Shown piece by piece: positions 21,268 to 33,079 of a stretch of DNA of 64,000 nt. The DNA comes from Carettochelys insculpta (taxonomy: Eukaryota; Chordata; Testudines; Carettochelyidae). The position numbers and the translations under genes are program-made. Below the pieces are notes generated by a model. It saw only the letters and a program-made list of their open reading frames with translations, had not been told where the DNA came from and ran no database searches. The stretch is from NCBI RefSeq assembly GCF_033958435.1, contig NC_134152.1, positions 12,386,001-12,450,000 of the forward strand, given 5' to 3'. Position 1 is the stretch's first letter, and every line of letters starts with the position of its first letter.

Positions 21268-22744
21268 TATCTGTTGTCTTTTTCAAGACAGTGGTACTTA
21301 TGGTGCTCTAAAGACCTACAAGAAGTTAAGGATCCTGTGCCAGAGCTTTGACCTTCATGTGGTTATGTACATATGTTAGGAACCGTAGTGGGTATGGCAA
21401 CACTAAAGAATTTTGAGGCCCTTTGCACTATGGAAATTACCCCTTAAATTAAACACAGAAGAGGCTTAGCTGCTAGGACACCACATCTGCCTGTGGAACT
21501 GCCTAATGTGCCCAACCTGAGTAGCACTGCAATCCCATGAGCAACAGCACTCACTGGATTTGGCATGCTTGCCATCATCAGTCCTAATGTGGAGCTGCTG
21601 GCTAAACGTTTGCTGGTTTGCTACTTCCCAGGGGCAGAAAAAACAGCCTCTGCTCCCCACCCCCCTACTACGCCACTCTGACCTTCCTGGGCCATGAGAC
21701 CTCTATCCCCTCCCAGAAGTGCCTGCCTTCCCCAAGCAGTGTCCCTACTCTGCTCCTCTGCCTGCTCACAAGTCTTGAGTCCATCCGGCTACCTAGCACA
21801 GAGAGGACCTGGAGCCTCAACTGCTCCACTGCAATGACATGCTGAGGGCCTAGCATGTGGAACAGGACCTGGATGCTGGGAAAGCATCTCTCCCAGTGGC
21901 CATGTCACCTGAGCACTGTCATGGAAGAGGCTGCTGGAGAATGCATGCAGTAACAGTTGCTTTTTACATTGTGCTGGTAAGAGACGAGTGGAAAAAACCC
22001 TGACACATTGCAAAGGTCAACAAATCTGTCCACTGGTAACTCTAGGCCCAGACTGGTGGAGGACCCCCTGAAACTGACGCACACCATGTGCACTGGTTAC
22101 TCCAGGCCAGTATAAACGTGTATACTGAAGCCAAGATTTTCAAAAAGTGATTAGCAGTTGTGGATGTCCAGCCTCAAAGGGGCCAATTTTCAGAGGGATG
22201 CTGCTGAACATTTGCCAGAAACAGGGCCCCTTTGCTATGTCTCAAGCTGGGCACCCAAAATCACATTAAAAATCTTGTCTTACCTCTTTTCCTGCTTCCT
22301 CCTTTTGCAGACCTAGCCTTTACTCATGAGTGAACTCTCTGTTGACCTAATTTTTGGGCGCTACCTTTTGTCAGGAACTAAAATAGGTGCTAGTAGTGTC
22401 TAGTAGATGGTAAACTTGGGCACAGCCATGAACTTTTGCGCAGAATGTATGCTAAACATTTTTCTGAGTTTCAGAAAATTTTTAAAAAATTTGGCACAGC
22501 TCCAACCTCTAGCTAGGACCAGCTGCCAAAGGGCACTGTGCTGGCACCAAAGCAGCTGATCTTGTGGTGTTTCACATCCAAACAGAATGTTCTGGAGATC
22601 TCATGAAAGCGCTTGTTCTTTGAAGATTTCATGTCCAAAGCTGCAGACTGGGTAGGTCAGAGGGAATTTTGATGATTGTCCAAACTGAATGCTGCTTCCT
22701 CATCTTTTCAGCTTGTCCCATCACGAACTACTTTTGACAATCAA
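21268..22744. other. Unassigned DNA with one palindromic repeat
   Basis: No gene seen. About 22130-22272 runs from GATTTTCAAAAAGTGATTAG to GGGCACCCAAAATCACATT. It resembles a widespread amniote foldback repeat (AGGGGCCAATTTTCAGAGGG in its middle). Confidence 0.4.
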
Positions 22745-23495
22745 AACAAAAAAGCAGTCAAGTTGCACTTTAAAGACTAACAAAATAATCTATTAGGTGA
22801 GCTTTCATGGGACAGACCCACTTCTTCAGACCATATCCAGATCAGAACAGACTCAATATTTAAAGCACAGAGAACCAAAAAAAGTAATCAAGGTGGACAA
22901 ATCAGAAAAAAAATTTCAGGGTGAGCAAATCAGAGAGTAGAGGGTCAGAAGGTGGGGGGAGTGTCAAGAACTAGATTAAGCCAAGTATGCAAACGAGCCA
23001 CCATAGTGACTCAGAAAATTCCCATCCCGGTTGAAACCCCGTGTTAATGTGTCGAATTTGAATATAAAAGAGAGTTCAGCAGCTTCTCTTTCCCAAGTAG
23101 TGTGAAAATTCTTCTTCAGTAACACGCAGACTTTTAAGTCATTAACAGAATGGCCCACTCCATTAAAATGCCAGCTAACAGGTTTGTGGATCAGGAGTGT
23201 TTTTATGTCTGTTTTGTGCCCATTAACTCTTTGTCTAAGAGAGTTTGAAGTCTGTCCAATATACAAACCATCTGGGCATTGTTGGCACATGATGGGATAT
23301 ATAATGTTGGTTAAGGAACATGAGAATGTGCCCGTAATTCTGTGACTAGCCTGGTTAGGTACAGTGATGGTATCTCCAGAATAGATATGTGGACAAAGCT
23401 GGCAGCAGGCTTTATTGCAAGGGAAAGTTCCAGGACTCGTGTTCCTGCGGTATAGACTGTATGTCACCGTCCAGACCAGCCAGTGAATCAGCATT
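22745..23495 (-). mobile_element. Penelope-like element, 5'-truncated
   Basis: The coding fragment at 22976-23494 is followed, on the minus strand, by a non-coding tail ending near 22745 with AGTCTTTAAAGTGCAACTTG and a T-rich end. The reverse transcriptase is missing, so the copy is truncated in the endonuclease region. Confidence 0.82.
22976..23494 (-). pseudogene. GIY-YIG endonuclease end of a Penelope-like protein
   Basis: A 172-residue open frame. It shows a Cys-containing segment (CNKACCQLCPHI), then IIYPIMCQQCPDGLYIGQTS and LRQRVNGHK, followed by HFNGVGHSVNDLKV. LYIGQT with the downstream RQR and N-G-H is the GIY-YIG nuclease pattern found C-terminal to the RT of Penelope-like elements. 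The first motif half is IIYPI rather than a strict GIY, as often seen in this family. It is open over its whole length although the element is truncated. The true start codon lies outside the fragment. Confidence 0.85.
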
Positions 23496-26429
23496 TACTC
23501 TCTGTTATTTTCCCAATTTTCTGTTATTTTCTTTAGTGAACAAGCAGGCAGTACCTGTTATGATGGATGCAGGCCTAAATATAACAGCCAATGTGCAATG
23601 ACACTTATTCATGAACAGGCTGGTCAAGCAAAACCACAAAGGATGGTGGTTCACTTCAGCACAATCCAATCATATTGTCAGATAAGTTGTCCTCTAGATC
23701 ACTTATTTCACTGTCATTGCAAAAGTTGAATTTACTGAAAAAACAACTTCCTCACTCTGGCTGCTGCAGAACTTGGCTTGATTAATTTTTAGTACCATTT
23801 CCTGAGATTCATACTCTTTAAATAAGTCAGGCAGGTGCCATTGCTTCTCCCTGTAGTGAAACATGTCACCATCTTTTGCTTGATGAAATCAGGCATCTGA
23901 GTGTCTATTACAATGAACTATAGAGCTTGGATTGTGCAGATGGCCTACTTGAATGGCTTTTGCATTATTATTTAGTGTAGAAGTGTCATAAGATTTTTCA
24001 GTTCCAGAGGGATGAAGAAAATGTGACTATTATAAGGCACCCGTCTTTCAGAGGCTGCATGGTCTAGTGGATGAGGAACTGGACCCATGACTCCAAAAAT
24101 TTGGGTTGTATCATCTGGAATTCCCATGAAATTATTTGGCAAATGACACGCCAGCATTTCTGTTATGTCTGACATTATCACTGTGGTTGTGCTTACAAAC
24201 CCTAATCAAAAAGAAGGCCCCTTTATGCTAGGCATACACATATTAAAAGATGGGAGAATGCCTGTTCTGGCAGCTACAAATTATCTCCTCCCATTTAATC
24301 ATGTTAACGATCTGAACTTTTGACCCACATTCTACATATGCACACATAAACATGCATGAACTACCAGGCCTGCCAACTGGGAGGATGCAGGGGCAAAGGG
24401 GGTAATTGCCCTGTGGCCCAGTGTTTCAAAGGGGCTGGGATCTCTGGTTGCCACTGCTGCTACTTTGGCAGTGGCAGCAGGCAGAGCTCTGGGTTCCCTT
24501 GAATTGCCAGGTCAGAGGTGGGGTCCAGGAAATGCTGAGGGCTGAATGCCTAGGCCAGTGACATCCAAAAGAAATTTAACTATTGCCACTGTCTCCCCTG
24601 ACGAGCTAGGTGAATCTCCTCCACCCAAAGCCAGGCTCTGCCCCCTCCAAGCCAGGCACACACCCTTTCCGCCACTGGGCCAACTGCCCATGACTCACTG
24701 GAGCTACCGCCTCTGTGTGAGCAACACTGGGGTGGGGAGGGTCACAAAAGCCCAAGGAGGAGCTGCCGGAACTGCTGCCACCTCGCATCTGTTGCACCAA
24801 GTGGTTGGGTGCGTGCAGGGCACGGCAGAGGGCACTCCACATGTGCGGCTCTGATGAGCCACTTTGCCACACTGCAGTGTCCAGTTTGCCACATATGGCA
24901 AAAGGAAAGTGTAGTGGACACCACATCCCTAGGCCCTGCCCCTCTGGGGCAAGGAGCTGGGCCCCCCTCACCTTGCCCTGTTACAAGCTATTATGTGCCT
25001 GATTCAGCTTCCATTAAAATGAACGGGAACCTTTCCACAGATTGCTTTGGGAGCTGGATCAGGCCAAACATATATAAAATGACTCATGTTTATAAGTGTT
25101 TTTCAGCATCAGCAACAAAACTAAAAATTATAATTAAGGTAACATATTGCCACATATGTCCCAGATCCATTCTTTGTCCTGGGTAGTGTGACATCAGACA
25201 CAGTCTTTCATCTTGTCCTGGAAAAATACACACAAATATATGTAAGTACCTTCTCTTCTCCTTCCCTTCCCTTGCTAACAACAGAGCTTTCAAGTTTTCA
25301 TTGTGGGAGTTGTTTCTTAAAAACTCTTATCTTCCAAATAGGGAGTAAATTCAACCCATGCAGAGGGCTCTCACAAGACTTAAGAATGAATTAAGTCTCA
25401 CTTAAGTTCCCAGAATAGGATTTAAGTTATATTTAAGTGGTTTTTAGGCATTTGCACAAGCATTTTGCCACTCTGCTACTAGTGCTCCCCATACCAACAA
25501 AGGTACTTCTTTAACCCATTTAGGACAATGGGTACTTCCTGGAGTTGTTATTAACATTAATCCCGATTGATGTTATAGATGATGATGACCTCACAAGGTA
25601 AGGATGCATCTACACATTTAAAATAACTCAGATGATAAATTTAATACATATAATTACAGCATATAAATCAAGATAATGCAAATACTATATTGGGTTAAAT
25701 TCTGAAGTCTAAGTCCTAGATACTACATCCATTATTAATCAAGAGAACTGCAGTGTTACTTATATAACCCCATATCCACTAAGGTCATTTTTTAGATTTG
25801 TATAGCTTCTGAATTCATTTCAGCAAAATACAAGCATTTGTTCTACTTCATTGCAGAAGGAACTCAGTACTTTATCCATTGTTCCACTGTGATTTCAATA
25901 GTTTCCACCCCACCATCAACCTTAGCCTGGACCAGTCCACACAAGAGATCCACTTCATGGACACATAAAAGAGTAAAAGGACATCAATCAGACATCAGGA
26001 ACGGTAACATACAAAACCTGTAGGAGAACACTTCTATGTCCCTGGACACTCAGTACCAGATTTAAAAGTAGCAGTCCTAGAACAAAAAAAATTCAAAAAT
26101 AAAATGGAGACAGAAATCTCTGAGCTGCAATTCATTTGCAGATTTGACTCCATTAGCCAAGGACTGAACAGAGACTGGGAGTGGCTGGTCCATTACAAAA
26201 GTAGTTTCTCTGCTCTGGATTTTCATACCTCCACATTAGAATCTGACAGTGGACCACATCCCCCCTGACTGATCTGATTTGTTTTCTCCTCTCCTGATGT
26301 ACACTACTGATAACGGGCCATTTCCACCCTGACTGAATAGACTTTGTCAGTTCTGGCCCTCCCCTTTACTGAGAGCCTCCTCTTTAAATCCTCCTCTGAA
26401 ACTCCCCTCCTACACCCCACTCACGCATC
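23496..26429. other. Unassigned DNA with a MIR-type SINE and a GC-rich patch
   Basis: About 24047-24130 looks like a decayed tRNA-headed SINE (GCATGGTCTAGTGGATGAGG, then TTTGGGTTGTATCATCTGG). 24360-25000 is richer in G+C than its surroundings and may be an unclassified repeat. No gene recognised. Confidence 0.35.
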
Positions 26430-26547
26430 TGATGAAGCACATCTTTTCCCATGAAAGTTTATGCTCCAAAATATCTGTTAGTCTATAAGAAGCCAAAGGA
26501 CTTCTTGTTGTTTTTGAAGATACAGACTAACATGGCTACCTTGCTGA
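26430..26547 (+). repeat. Penelope-type 3' terminal repeat
   Basis: ATCTGATGAAGCACATCTTT, TATGCTCCAAAATATCTGTT and ACTAACATGGCTACC are the same terminus as at 1276-1383. It is followed immediately by the 97-bp segment shared with 31298-31394. Confidence 0.65.
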
Positions 26548-26641
26548 TACTTGTCCCACTATATCAACTCTTCCACCTGCAAAGTTACTGCCAATACTTT
26601 TCTTTCATATTTTGTCTAGAGAATTTAGTCAAAATGATTTA
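26545..26641 (+). repeat. 97-bp shared segment, copy 1
   Basis: Matches 31298-31394 at 91 of 97 positions by hand. The start of the match coincides with the end of the Penelope-type terminus. Confidence 0.85.
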
Positions 26642-26779
26642 ACAGACATCTTCTTTGATTATGTTACCCTAATATATACAAAACATTTGACATAGTGAAT
26701 AATCTTTGATCATCACTGTGCTGTTTTCTTCTATTTCCAAATCCTTGACCAAATTATAATCCAGTGTTGGCTCACATAT

Positions 26780-27041
26780 GCTGTGTCTACACTAGATGTG
26801 GAAGTTGACTGCAGATACCCAAATGCGTAGCGAAAAATCAAGGTATCTATGCTCAGATAATTGGTCTGTTTTAACGGGGAGGTCAATGGGACAGTTTCTC
26901 CCTTTCATCTTCTTTATTCATCACCTCTCACGAGGAGCAAAGGGGTCAACTTCGACCCCTGAGAGCTCAATTTCATGCACATGTGAACTCAAACCTCAGA
27001 AGACCGAGCAGGTCGATCTTCCGCAGTAGTGTAGATTAGTC
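26780..27041. mobile_element. Short MITE with Harbinger-like ends
   Basis: Ends GCTGTGTCTACACTA and TAGTGTAGATTAGTC are inverted copies with a few differences. About 262 bp, no coding capacity. No clear target duplication. Confidence 0.55.
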
Positions 27042-27208
27042 CCTAGATATCAAACACAGGCCATGTGTACACTAGTAAGTACGTTTGAAACTGAGGTTGG
27101 AAGATGGCCTTCTTTTTGAGAGCATGCAGGCAGCAGGGAGCCCATGCTGCTGTCTAGCGCACCAGCCCCTACGATGCCCCAGCCAGTCCCTCACTCTTCG
27201 CAGATCCA

Positions 27209-28578
27209 TGGCCAGCCACCCGGACCCCTGCCCACCCCATGGGCCCTCCAAGGACAGCGGGGAGTCCTCCCAGGAGGTGAGCCAGGTCCCAAAGCACCAG
27301 GCCCCTTCCTGGATGGAGGCCAAGCTCCAGGACCTCCTCTCCCTCTGGAGGACGAGGAGGTCCTCCAACAAACAGAAGTCTGGCTCTGCAACACCATGGC
27401 CTTTGAGTGGCTGGTGAAGGGGCTGATTGGCCAGGGCCACCTCACCCTCACCCCAGACCAGGTCCGGTCTAAAGTCAAAGAACTTTGGCAGGGGCATTGC
27501 AGGGCCCAGGATGCAGCCAGGTGGTCAGGGACATCTCCCACAAGCTGCCCCTACTATAAGAAGCTGCACCACCTCCTGGGACTTAAGGAGGCTGGACCCC
27601 TGTCATCGTACTGAACATAGCTGTGGCTGACACACAGCCGGATATGGCAACAGCAGGTGAGGAGCACCCGGCACTGGCAGCCAGCACCAGGCGCTCATGG
27701 ACAGCATGGAGACCCAACCCCACCAGTGATGACGAGGTCTCAAGCAAGGGGTCCCTCACCATTGACATCCCATCCGGGCCATCCAGCCAGGCCCCATCTG
27801 CCTGTGCCACACCTGACCTCCTGGATGGACCCAGAGGTAGGTGGCATGCATGCCAGCTGCCCCAGGACCTGGGTAGATGGCATCAGGTCCTACCCAGGGT
27901 GGCCATAGGCATCCCACATGGCCACCAGCCCTGGTGCATGTGGACCCCCAATGGCTACGTTCCCCAGGCCCAAGGGGCCAATGCACTGTGCTCAGCATCA
28001 CAGATGGGACAGCACCACAGGTCGACTGGAGATGGAGGGACTGGGGGTCAGTGGAGGGACCCCATGCCCTTGGCACCCATGTGGGGCACCCTGGGACATG
28101 GGCGCCACAGGGACCCCAGGACAGGATGGCAGTGGGTGTGGACATGGGGTCCTGTGTCTGCTACTAATAGCCCATTCCCCTCTCCTCTTCTGTCTCCACA
28201 GCTCCTGCAGCCAGCAGCCGGTCCAGCACTACCACCGAGGGCGACGGGGAGCAGCCTGGACCCTGAGAGGGGACTGTGCGGGGCCACATCCAGGCCATCC
28301 ACTGGCACCACCAAGGCGGGGAGGAGAAGGCAGGGGATTCTGCCTACACTGCTGCCCTGCAGGACCCCACCAGCGTGCTGCAGGAGTGGCTTGCCACGGA
28401 ACAGCAGGTCTGGAAGAGGATTGCAGCAAACATTGAATCCCTGCCTCATGTTGTGGTGGACAGCTTGGCCCCAGCCGCCACCCCCTCCCAAGTCACTTCT
28501 GCACCTGCCTGTCCCACCCCTAAGTCCACTGTACCCCATCCTCCATCACGCAGCGGCTCTCCCACTTCCTCCCTCTGA
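27209..28578 (+). pseudogene. Harbinger-2 Myb/SANT protein
   Basis: The Myb-like domain is clear: QAPSWMEAKLQDLLSLW, a one-base frame change near 27345, then EDEEVLQQTEVW, TLTPDQVRSKVKELWQGH and CPYYKKLHHLLG, with a stop at 27612. A second exon candidate ends at a GTAGGT donor after 27836. A third begins after CTGTCTCCACAG at 28201 and runs to a stop at 28576. It contains a TGA near 28264 and a helical stretch (LQEWLATEQQVWKRIAANIE) like that of the 15220-17378 gene. Gene order and exon plan match Harbinger-1. Confidence 0.8.
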
Positions 28579-29154
28579 CCTCCCCCCTCCCACCCCCCCC
28601 TCAGAGAACACCCCCACGAGCCCAACTTGCTGCCCTGGTCCCAATCCATCCGCCTCGGCTGGCCTCATACAACTGGCCCATGAGTTGCTTGCCAGAGCCA
28701 GCCAGGAGGAGGCTGCACCCCACCCCCGACCCCCTGCTCCCACAGTGCTGACTCCGGTAAACCTACAGAGGACCCACCCCATCAGCGCCCCTACCTCCCC
28801 ATGCCGCTGGCCCCAGCCCAGCCATGAGGGGGCCCCAGATATGGGGGTGGGGAAGGAGCGGGTGTGGGTGATGGGGATCCTGGCCTTCAGCCCCCATCAA
28901 TGGGTAGAGCCCCCACTCCTACCCTCGAATCTCCCCGGGCTTAGAGGGCATGCATCCAGGGCCGTAACACCCCTGTATATAGTTCCTCCCAGCCCTCCCA
29001 TTTGCAGTTTCACCCCCATATACAGTTCCCTCCAGCCCCCCCACCCACCATATATAGGTCCCTGCAGTCAGTGCAGGCACAGGCCACTGTTAGGTGACAT
29101 TAAAGTGTTTATTGCATGGTTCAACCTGAGTGCCCTGTGCATGTGTGAGGGTAG

Positions 29155-29222
29155 TGGTTGTGTGTGTGTGTGTCTGTGTGTGTGTCTGTGTGCAGGGCGG
29201 TGGTGGTGTGGTGTGTGTGGGG
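29155..29222. repeat. TG microsatellite
   Basis: Interrupted GTGTGT run between the two Harbinger-2 genes. Confidence 0.85.
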
Positions 29223-29325
29223 GGTTACTGCGGTCCCCACTCGAAGGCCTGGTGTAGGGCCTCCCGTACCCGCAGCCTGTCCTGCTGGGCCCGGCGGCAG
29301 GGGGTGCCTCAACAGCCTATCCCTG

Positions 29326-30635
29326 CATGAATGGCTCGTGCTTTGGCTCCACCAAGTTGTGCAAGGCACAGCAGGCCCCAACCCCCACCAGAACACTGGG
29401 GAGGCCCACCTCCAGCCTGGTGAGGAGGTATCGGAAGCACCCCTTCAAGCAGCCAAATGCCTGCTCAGCTGTGTTGCAGGCCCAGTTCAGCCACTTGTTA
29501 AAAATGTCCTGGCTAGGCTGCGTGTGTTCCATGTACAGCCTCATCAGCCAGGCCTGCAGGGGGTAGGCTGCATCCACCACAATGCAGGGTGGCATTGTGG
29601 TGTCCCTGATGGGGAGCTCCTGTCAGGGGATGAAGTTCCCCTCAGCCATGCGGCAGCCCAGCCCTAAGTTCTGGAACCCCCTGGCATCATGGGTATGGCT
29701 GGACCAGCCGATGTAGATGACCTGGAAGCAACCGTTGGCATCGAGGAGTGGCTGCAGGCCCACGGAGTGGTAGTTCTTGCAGTTTATGGAGGCCACACCG
29801 CTATGTTCCAGGACCTGGATGGCGACATGTATGTCGTCCAGATCCCTGAAGCAGTTTGAGAAGCCCAGCTCCTTGAACCCCCGGATGGTGTTATCCAGGT
29901 CCCTGACATGGATCAGCTGCTACAGAAGGACCCTGTTGATGACCCTGATGATATGCAGGGTGTGTGGGGGGGACACGATCGTGAGTGTGGGGCAGGGTGC
30001 AGTGTGCCCACCCATTTCCATCCCTGTTCCCGCCCCTGTCGCCTGCAGGCCTCCCTGGGGCCCCCATACACATCCCTGTCCCATCCCTAGTGGTGGCCAC
30101 TCCCCCTGGTCTGTGACAGTGCGCTATGCTTGGGTGCCTCCTACCCCCTGCATGCATTGGGGGCATGACCCAGGCATGGCTCACCTCACTGAGGATGGCC
30201 CTGATGGTGGCTCTGCCCATCCCAAATGGTGGCTGATGGATTGGTGACTGTTCAGGGTGGCCAGTTTCCAGAGGGTGATGGTCACCCTTTTCTGGAGCAG
30301 GAGCACCGGACTGAGGTGTGTGTCCTGGTGCTGGAGGGCTAGGACAAGCCAGTGCACAGCTCCAGGAATCTCCTCTTGCTCATCCTGAAGCACCTGTAGC
30401 ACCAGTCATCGCCCCAGTCCTCCAGCACCAGCCGGTTCCACCAGTCACTGCTTGTGGGGAACACCCACATGTGGCAGGTGACCCAGGGGAACAGGAGGTG
30501 ATGTCGCACCCTGAGGATGGCTTCCAGGAGGGTGGCTAGTAGGGTGGCCACCCAGAGTGGCTGGTGCATGGTGGCCAGGATTGCAGCCAGTGAGCCAGTC
30601 ACAGCCTTGAGGGGGAGGGGGTGCCCGGGGTCCAT
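29326..30635 (-). pseudogene. Harbinger-2 DDE transposase
   Basis: Exon 1 starts near 30635 and shows TSSDWWNRLVLEDWGDDW and, after a frameshift, KRVTITLWKLATLNSHQS. It ends at a GTGAGC donor at 30184. Exon 2 begins after a CATCAG acceptor near 29944 and contains FRDLDDIHVAI, IVVDAAYPLQAWLM and NTAEQAFGCLKG, so the D, D and E positions are all retained. In-frame stops lie soon after the exon 2 start and before QELPIRDTTM. It ends CCALHNLVEPKHEPFMQG. Clearly homologous to the gene at 13370 but much more diverged. Confidence 0.85.
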
Positions 30636-31079
30636 GGGGGCCCAGTGTGCCTCCTCTGCTCTCCTTCAGACTGTGTGCCTGGGCACAGAGAGCTGTCCCT
30701 CAGTGCATGCAGGTGGAGGCTTGGGATGGGAGGACTTTTAAAGGGATGGCAGGCAGTAGCCCTGGAAGAGCTCATCAGCCATGCAACCCTGCCCGTGGCA
30801 CTTCCTGCCCCTGTACTTTCAAAAGAACACCTCAGACATGTGGACACTCTCTTTCAACAGTGCACTTAGGGCCTTTTGAAAGGGCAGAATGAACCTTCAG
30901 TGACCATTTGCCTGTGTGGACGCTCCTTTTCGAAAGGCCGTCTTTCGACTTTCCATTTCGAAAGCCATCCTTTTGAAAGGGAGCTGTAGTGTAGATGCAC
31001 CGCAGGGCTCCAGCAAGAAACAAATAACTTATTAATGAGCCAGTCTGCCTCTGACTGAGCTTTCCTCCAAGACATGTTG

Positions 31080-31520
31080 AAGCAGGTGAAAGTACTTACG
31101 TCCTGGACCCCAGGGGTTGGGGGGCCAAACACTTCGAGGACCCCAGGTTGCCTCCTCAAAATGACGCCAGCCAATGATGCTGAGGCCTACCTCCTGGCAT
31201 TTGAACAAGCTGTGCAGCAAGAGGTTTGGCCTAAAGGACAGTGGGCCAGTATCCTCACCCTGTTCCTATGTGGAGAGGCTCAGAAGGCCTACTTCTCTGA
31301 TGCTTGTCCCATTATATCAACTCTTCCACCTGCAAAGTTACTGCCAGTACTTTTCTTTCATATTTTGTTTAGAGAATTTAGTCATAGTGATTTATGACCT
31401 GCCCCTCGAGGCTGCATCCAACTACCTCCAGCTCAAGGAGGAGATTCTGGCACGGGTAGGGGTGACTAGCCCAGAGGTATCAGTGGCCCACCACTGGCAT
31501 TTTGTCAACAAAACTCTGTA
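31080..31520 (+). pseudogene. SCAN-like Gypsy gag fragment with an insertion
   Basis: The frame from 31074 reads MTPANDAEAYLLAFEQAV, then WPKGQWASILTLFLCGEAQK. After an interruption it continues YDLPLEAASNYLQLKEEILA. This resembles the SCAN-related capsid domain of Gmr1-like Gypsy elements and differs from the gag at 4560. The interruption is the 97-bp segment at 31298-31394. No LTR, zinc knuckle or pol was seen nearby. Confidence 0.7.
31298..31394 (+). repeat. 97-bp shared segment, copy 2
   Basis: Copy of 26545-26641 lying inside the gag fragment between KAY and YDLPL. The bases before it (GGCCTACTTCTCTGATGCT) resemble the Penelope-type end GGCTACC..CTGATACT. Confidence 0.82.
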
Positions 31521-31540
31521 GTGTAGATGTAGCTCTAGGG

Positions 31541-31765
31541 TATGTCCACACTGCAGCTGGGAGTGAGCTTCTGAGTCTGGGTTCACAGATGGGTGTTGGT
31601 GAAGCTAGTAGCAGTATGCTATTGCTAGCTATATAGTTGTTTCTTTGATGTTGTATCTCAGGCTCTCACTCGCCTCCCGCCTTGAGCTTCAGAGCCCATG
31701 CTGCATGACTATACAGCTATTTTTAGTATGTAAATGCACATCTGTAGATCTGGGCTGGAAGGCCT
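31541..31765. mobile_element. Foldback MITE, probably hAT-like
   Basis: Begins GGGTATGTCCACACTGCAGC and has internal inverted wording (GAGCTTCTGAGTCTGGG / GCTTCAGAGCCCATG). The same type of end occurs at 42362 (GTGCAGACATACCC). Right border not certain. Confidence 0.45.
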
Positions 31766-33079
31766 GTTCCCACTCTTCCATGGATTATCCATTTTCTGCA
31801 TTCCTTGGACCTCTTCAAATGAGACTGTTGCGCCCATGGACTCAGTTGCAGTTCCAATCCCATTGACTGCTTCTCAAAACGTTTCATTGCTGCAGACCAC
31901 TATGGAAGTCTCTGCAGATGATGTGGACTACAGCTGGACAATCTCTGCACTAGAGATAGTGGAGAAAAGACAATGAGAAAGGAGACTATGTAAACTACCA
32001 TGAACTACCATGCTATTCTCCCTATTGAGATGAGTTTGATTTTCACATACGCCTCGCCCCCTAGCAAAATTTTGGTTAACATTCGCCATTTGAAACATTT
32101 GGGACAGTTTTATTGAAAAGGGGTGTGAAGGAATGTTGCTTACAAAGAAGCAAAACAATTTGTTGAAAGCTTTCCCAATTTTGAAATTTCCTCCAGTGGA
32201 ATATACCTATCTGCATTCCCAAGCATAAGATTGGGGCAAAACAGTTGGTTTATAAGACCATATAGAAATTGTCCAAGTCTGACTGTTTCTTATTACATAA
32301 ATATGAGTGATTTCCAATTAAAAACAAGCCAAGATAACAAAGCACAAAATCCATTACAACCTAGCAATAAACCTCTAAACCTGTGGGTGGCATTATTGGT
32401 CTTCTTTTTAAATTTTTAGTTGCTAGAAGGGAAGCAATTGCCAAACCACGGTAGCAAGCATCTTCAGAAATGTGAATGCACAATGCATCGTATTTCACTT
32501 TTTGACAAATTTCTTACCATTATTATGATTTTGTAGACAAGAATATGACTATGTCCAATCTCAATTCCAGCTTCTCACTGTGGATATTAATAGCCACATA
32601 TATCAAAAGTTCTGCAGTTTAGCCAAAAATGCTATATTTTAGTGGCAAACCCTGGGCAGATTTGTTTCCTGAATACATAGATTATATAGCTTTCTTTAGA
32701 ACTTAAATACATACTTAAAATATATGCTAATGTACCTACTTCATGCACGTGATTATATTCATACAGACCATTGATGTACTTATGCTTGTTTATTTCATGC
32801 TGCATTTAGGCAGCGCTCTTCATTTTAGTGATGTGTACCTTTTCCATACCCCTGAGGAGACGTTTCACTCTCTGCTACATTTGTGAGTCCCATAGACCTC
32901 AATGAGTTTGCAGGGGTTTTAGTGAGAGCAATATTTGATTCTGATTGTAGAGGATGAATGTGAGTCATTTAAAAATGCTGTCACTGCCAAAAATGTGGGA
33001 AAACAACGTTTGTGGTTTGTTTTGTGAAATGTTTGTTCTGTGAAAAGGAATGTGCTTTCTTACCCCTCGCGCTCTCTAT
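31766..33079. other. Unassigned AT-rich DNA
   Basis: No gene or clear repeat seen. Confidence 0.45.

Larger units (their letters stand above)
27059..31002. mobile_element. Older PIF/Harbinger element in inverse orientation (Harbinger-2)
   Basis: About 3.9 kb with ends GGCCATGTGTACACTA and TAGTGTAGATGCACC. It carries the same two genes as the copy at 13012, mirrored: Myb/SANT on the plus strand, transposase on the minus strand, convergent. Both are badly decayed. Near the right end TTTTCGAAAGG motifs are repeated. CAG at 27057-27059 and 31003-31005 may be the target duplication, but the exact ends are uncertain by a base or two. Confidence 0.82.

Noticed and set aside
27623..29257. 544-codon open frame across the middle of Harbinger-2
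   Set aside because: It runs through intron-like sequence, a TG microsatellite and C-rich DNA. Only small parts (exon 2 region) agree with the Myb gene, and the length comes from base composition.
27057..31005. Exact CAG duplication around Harbinger-2
   Set aside because: Ends are too decayed to place to the base; kept only as tentative.
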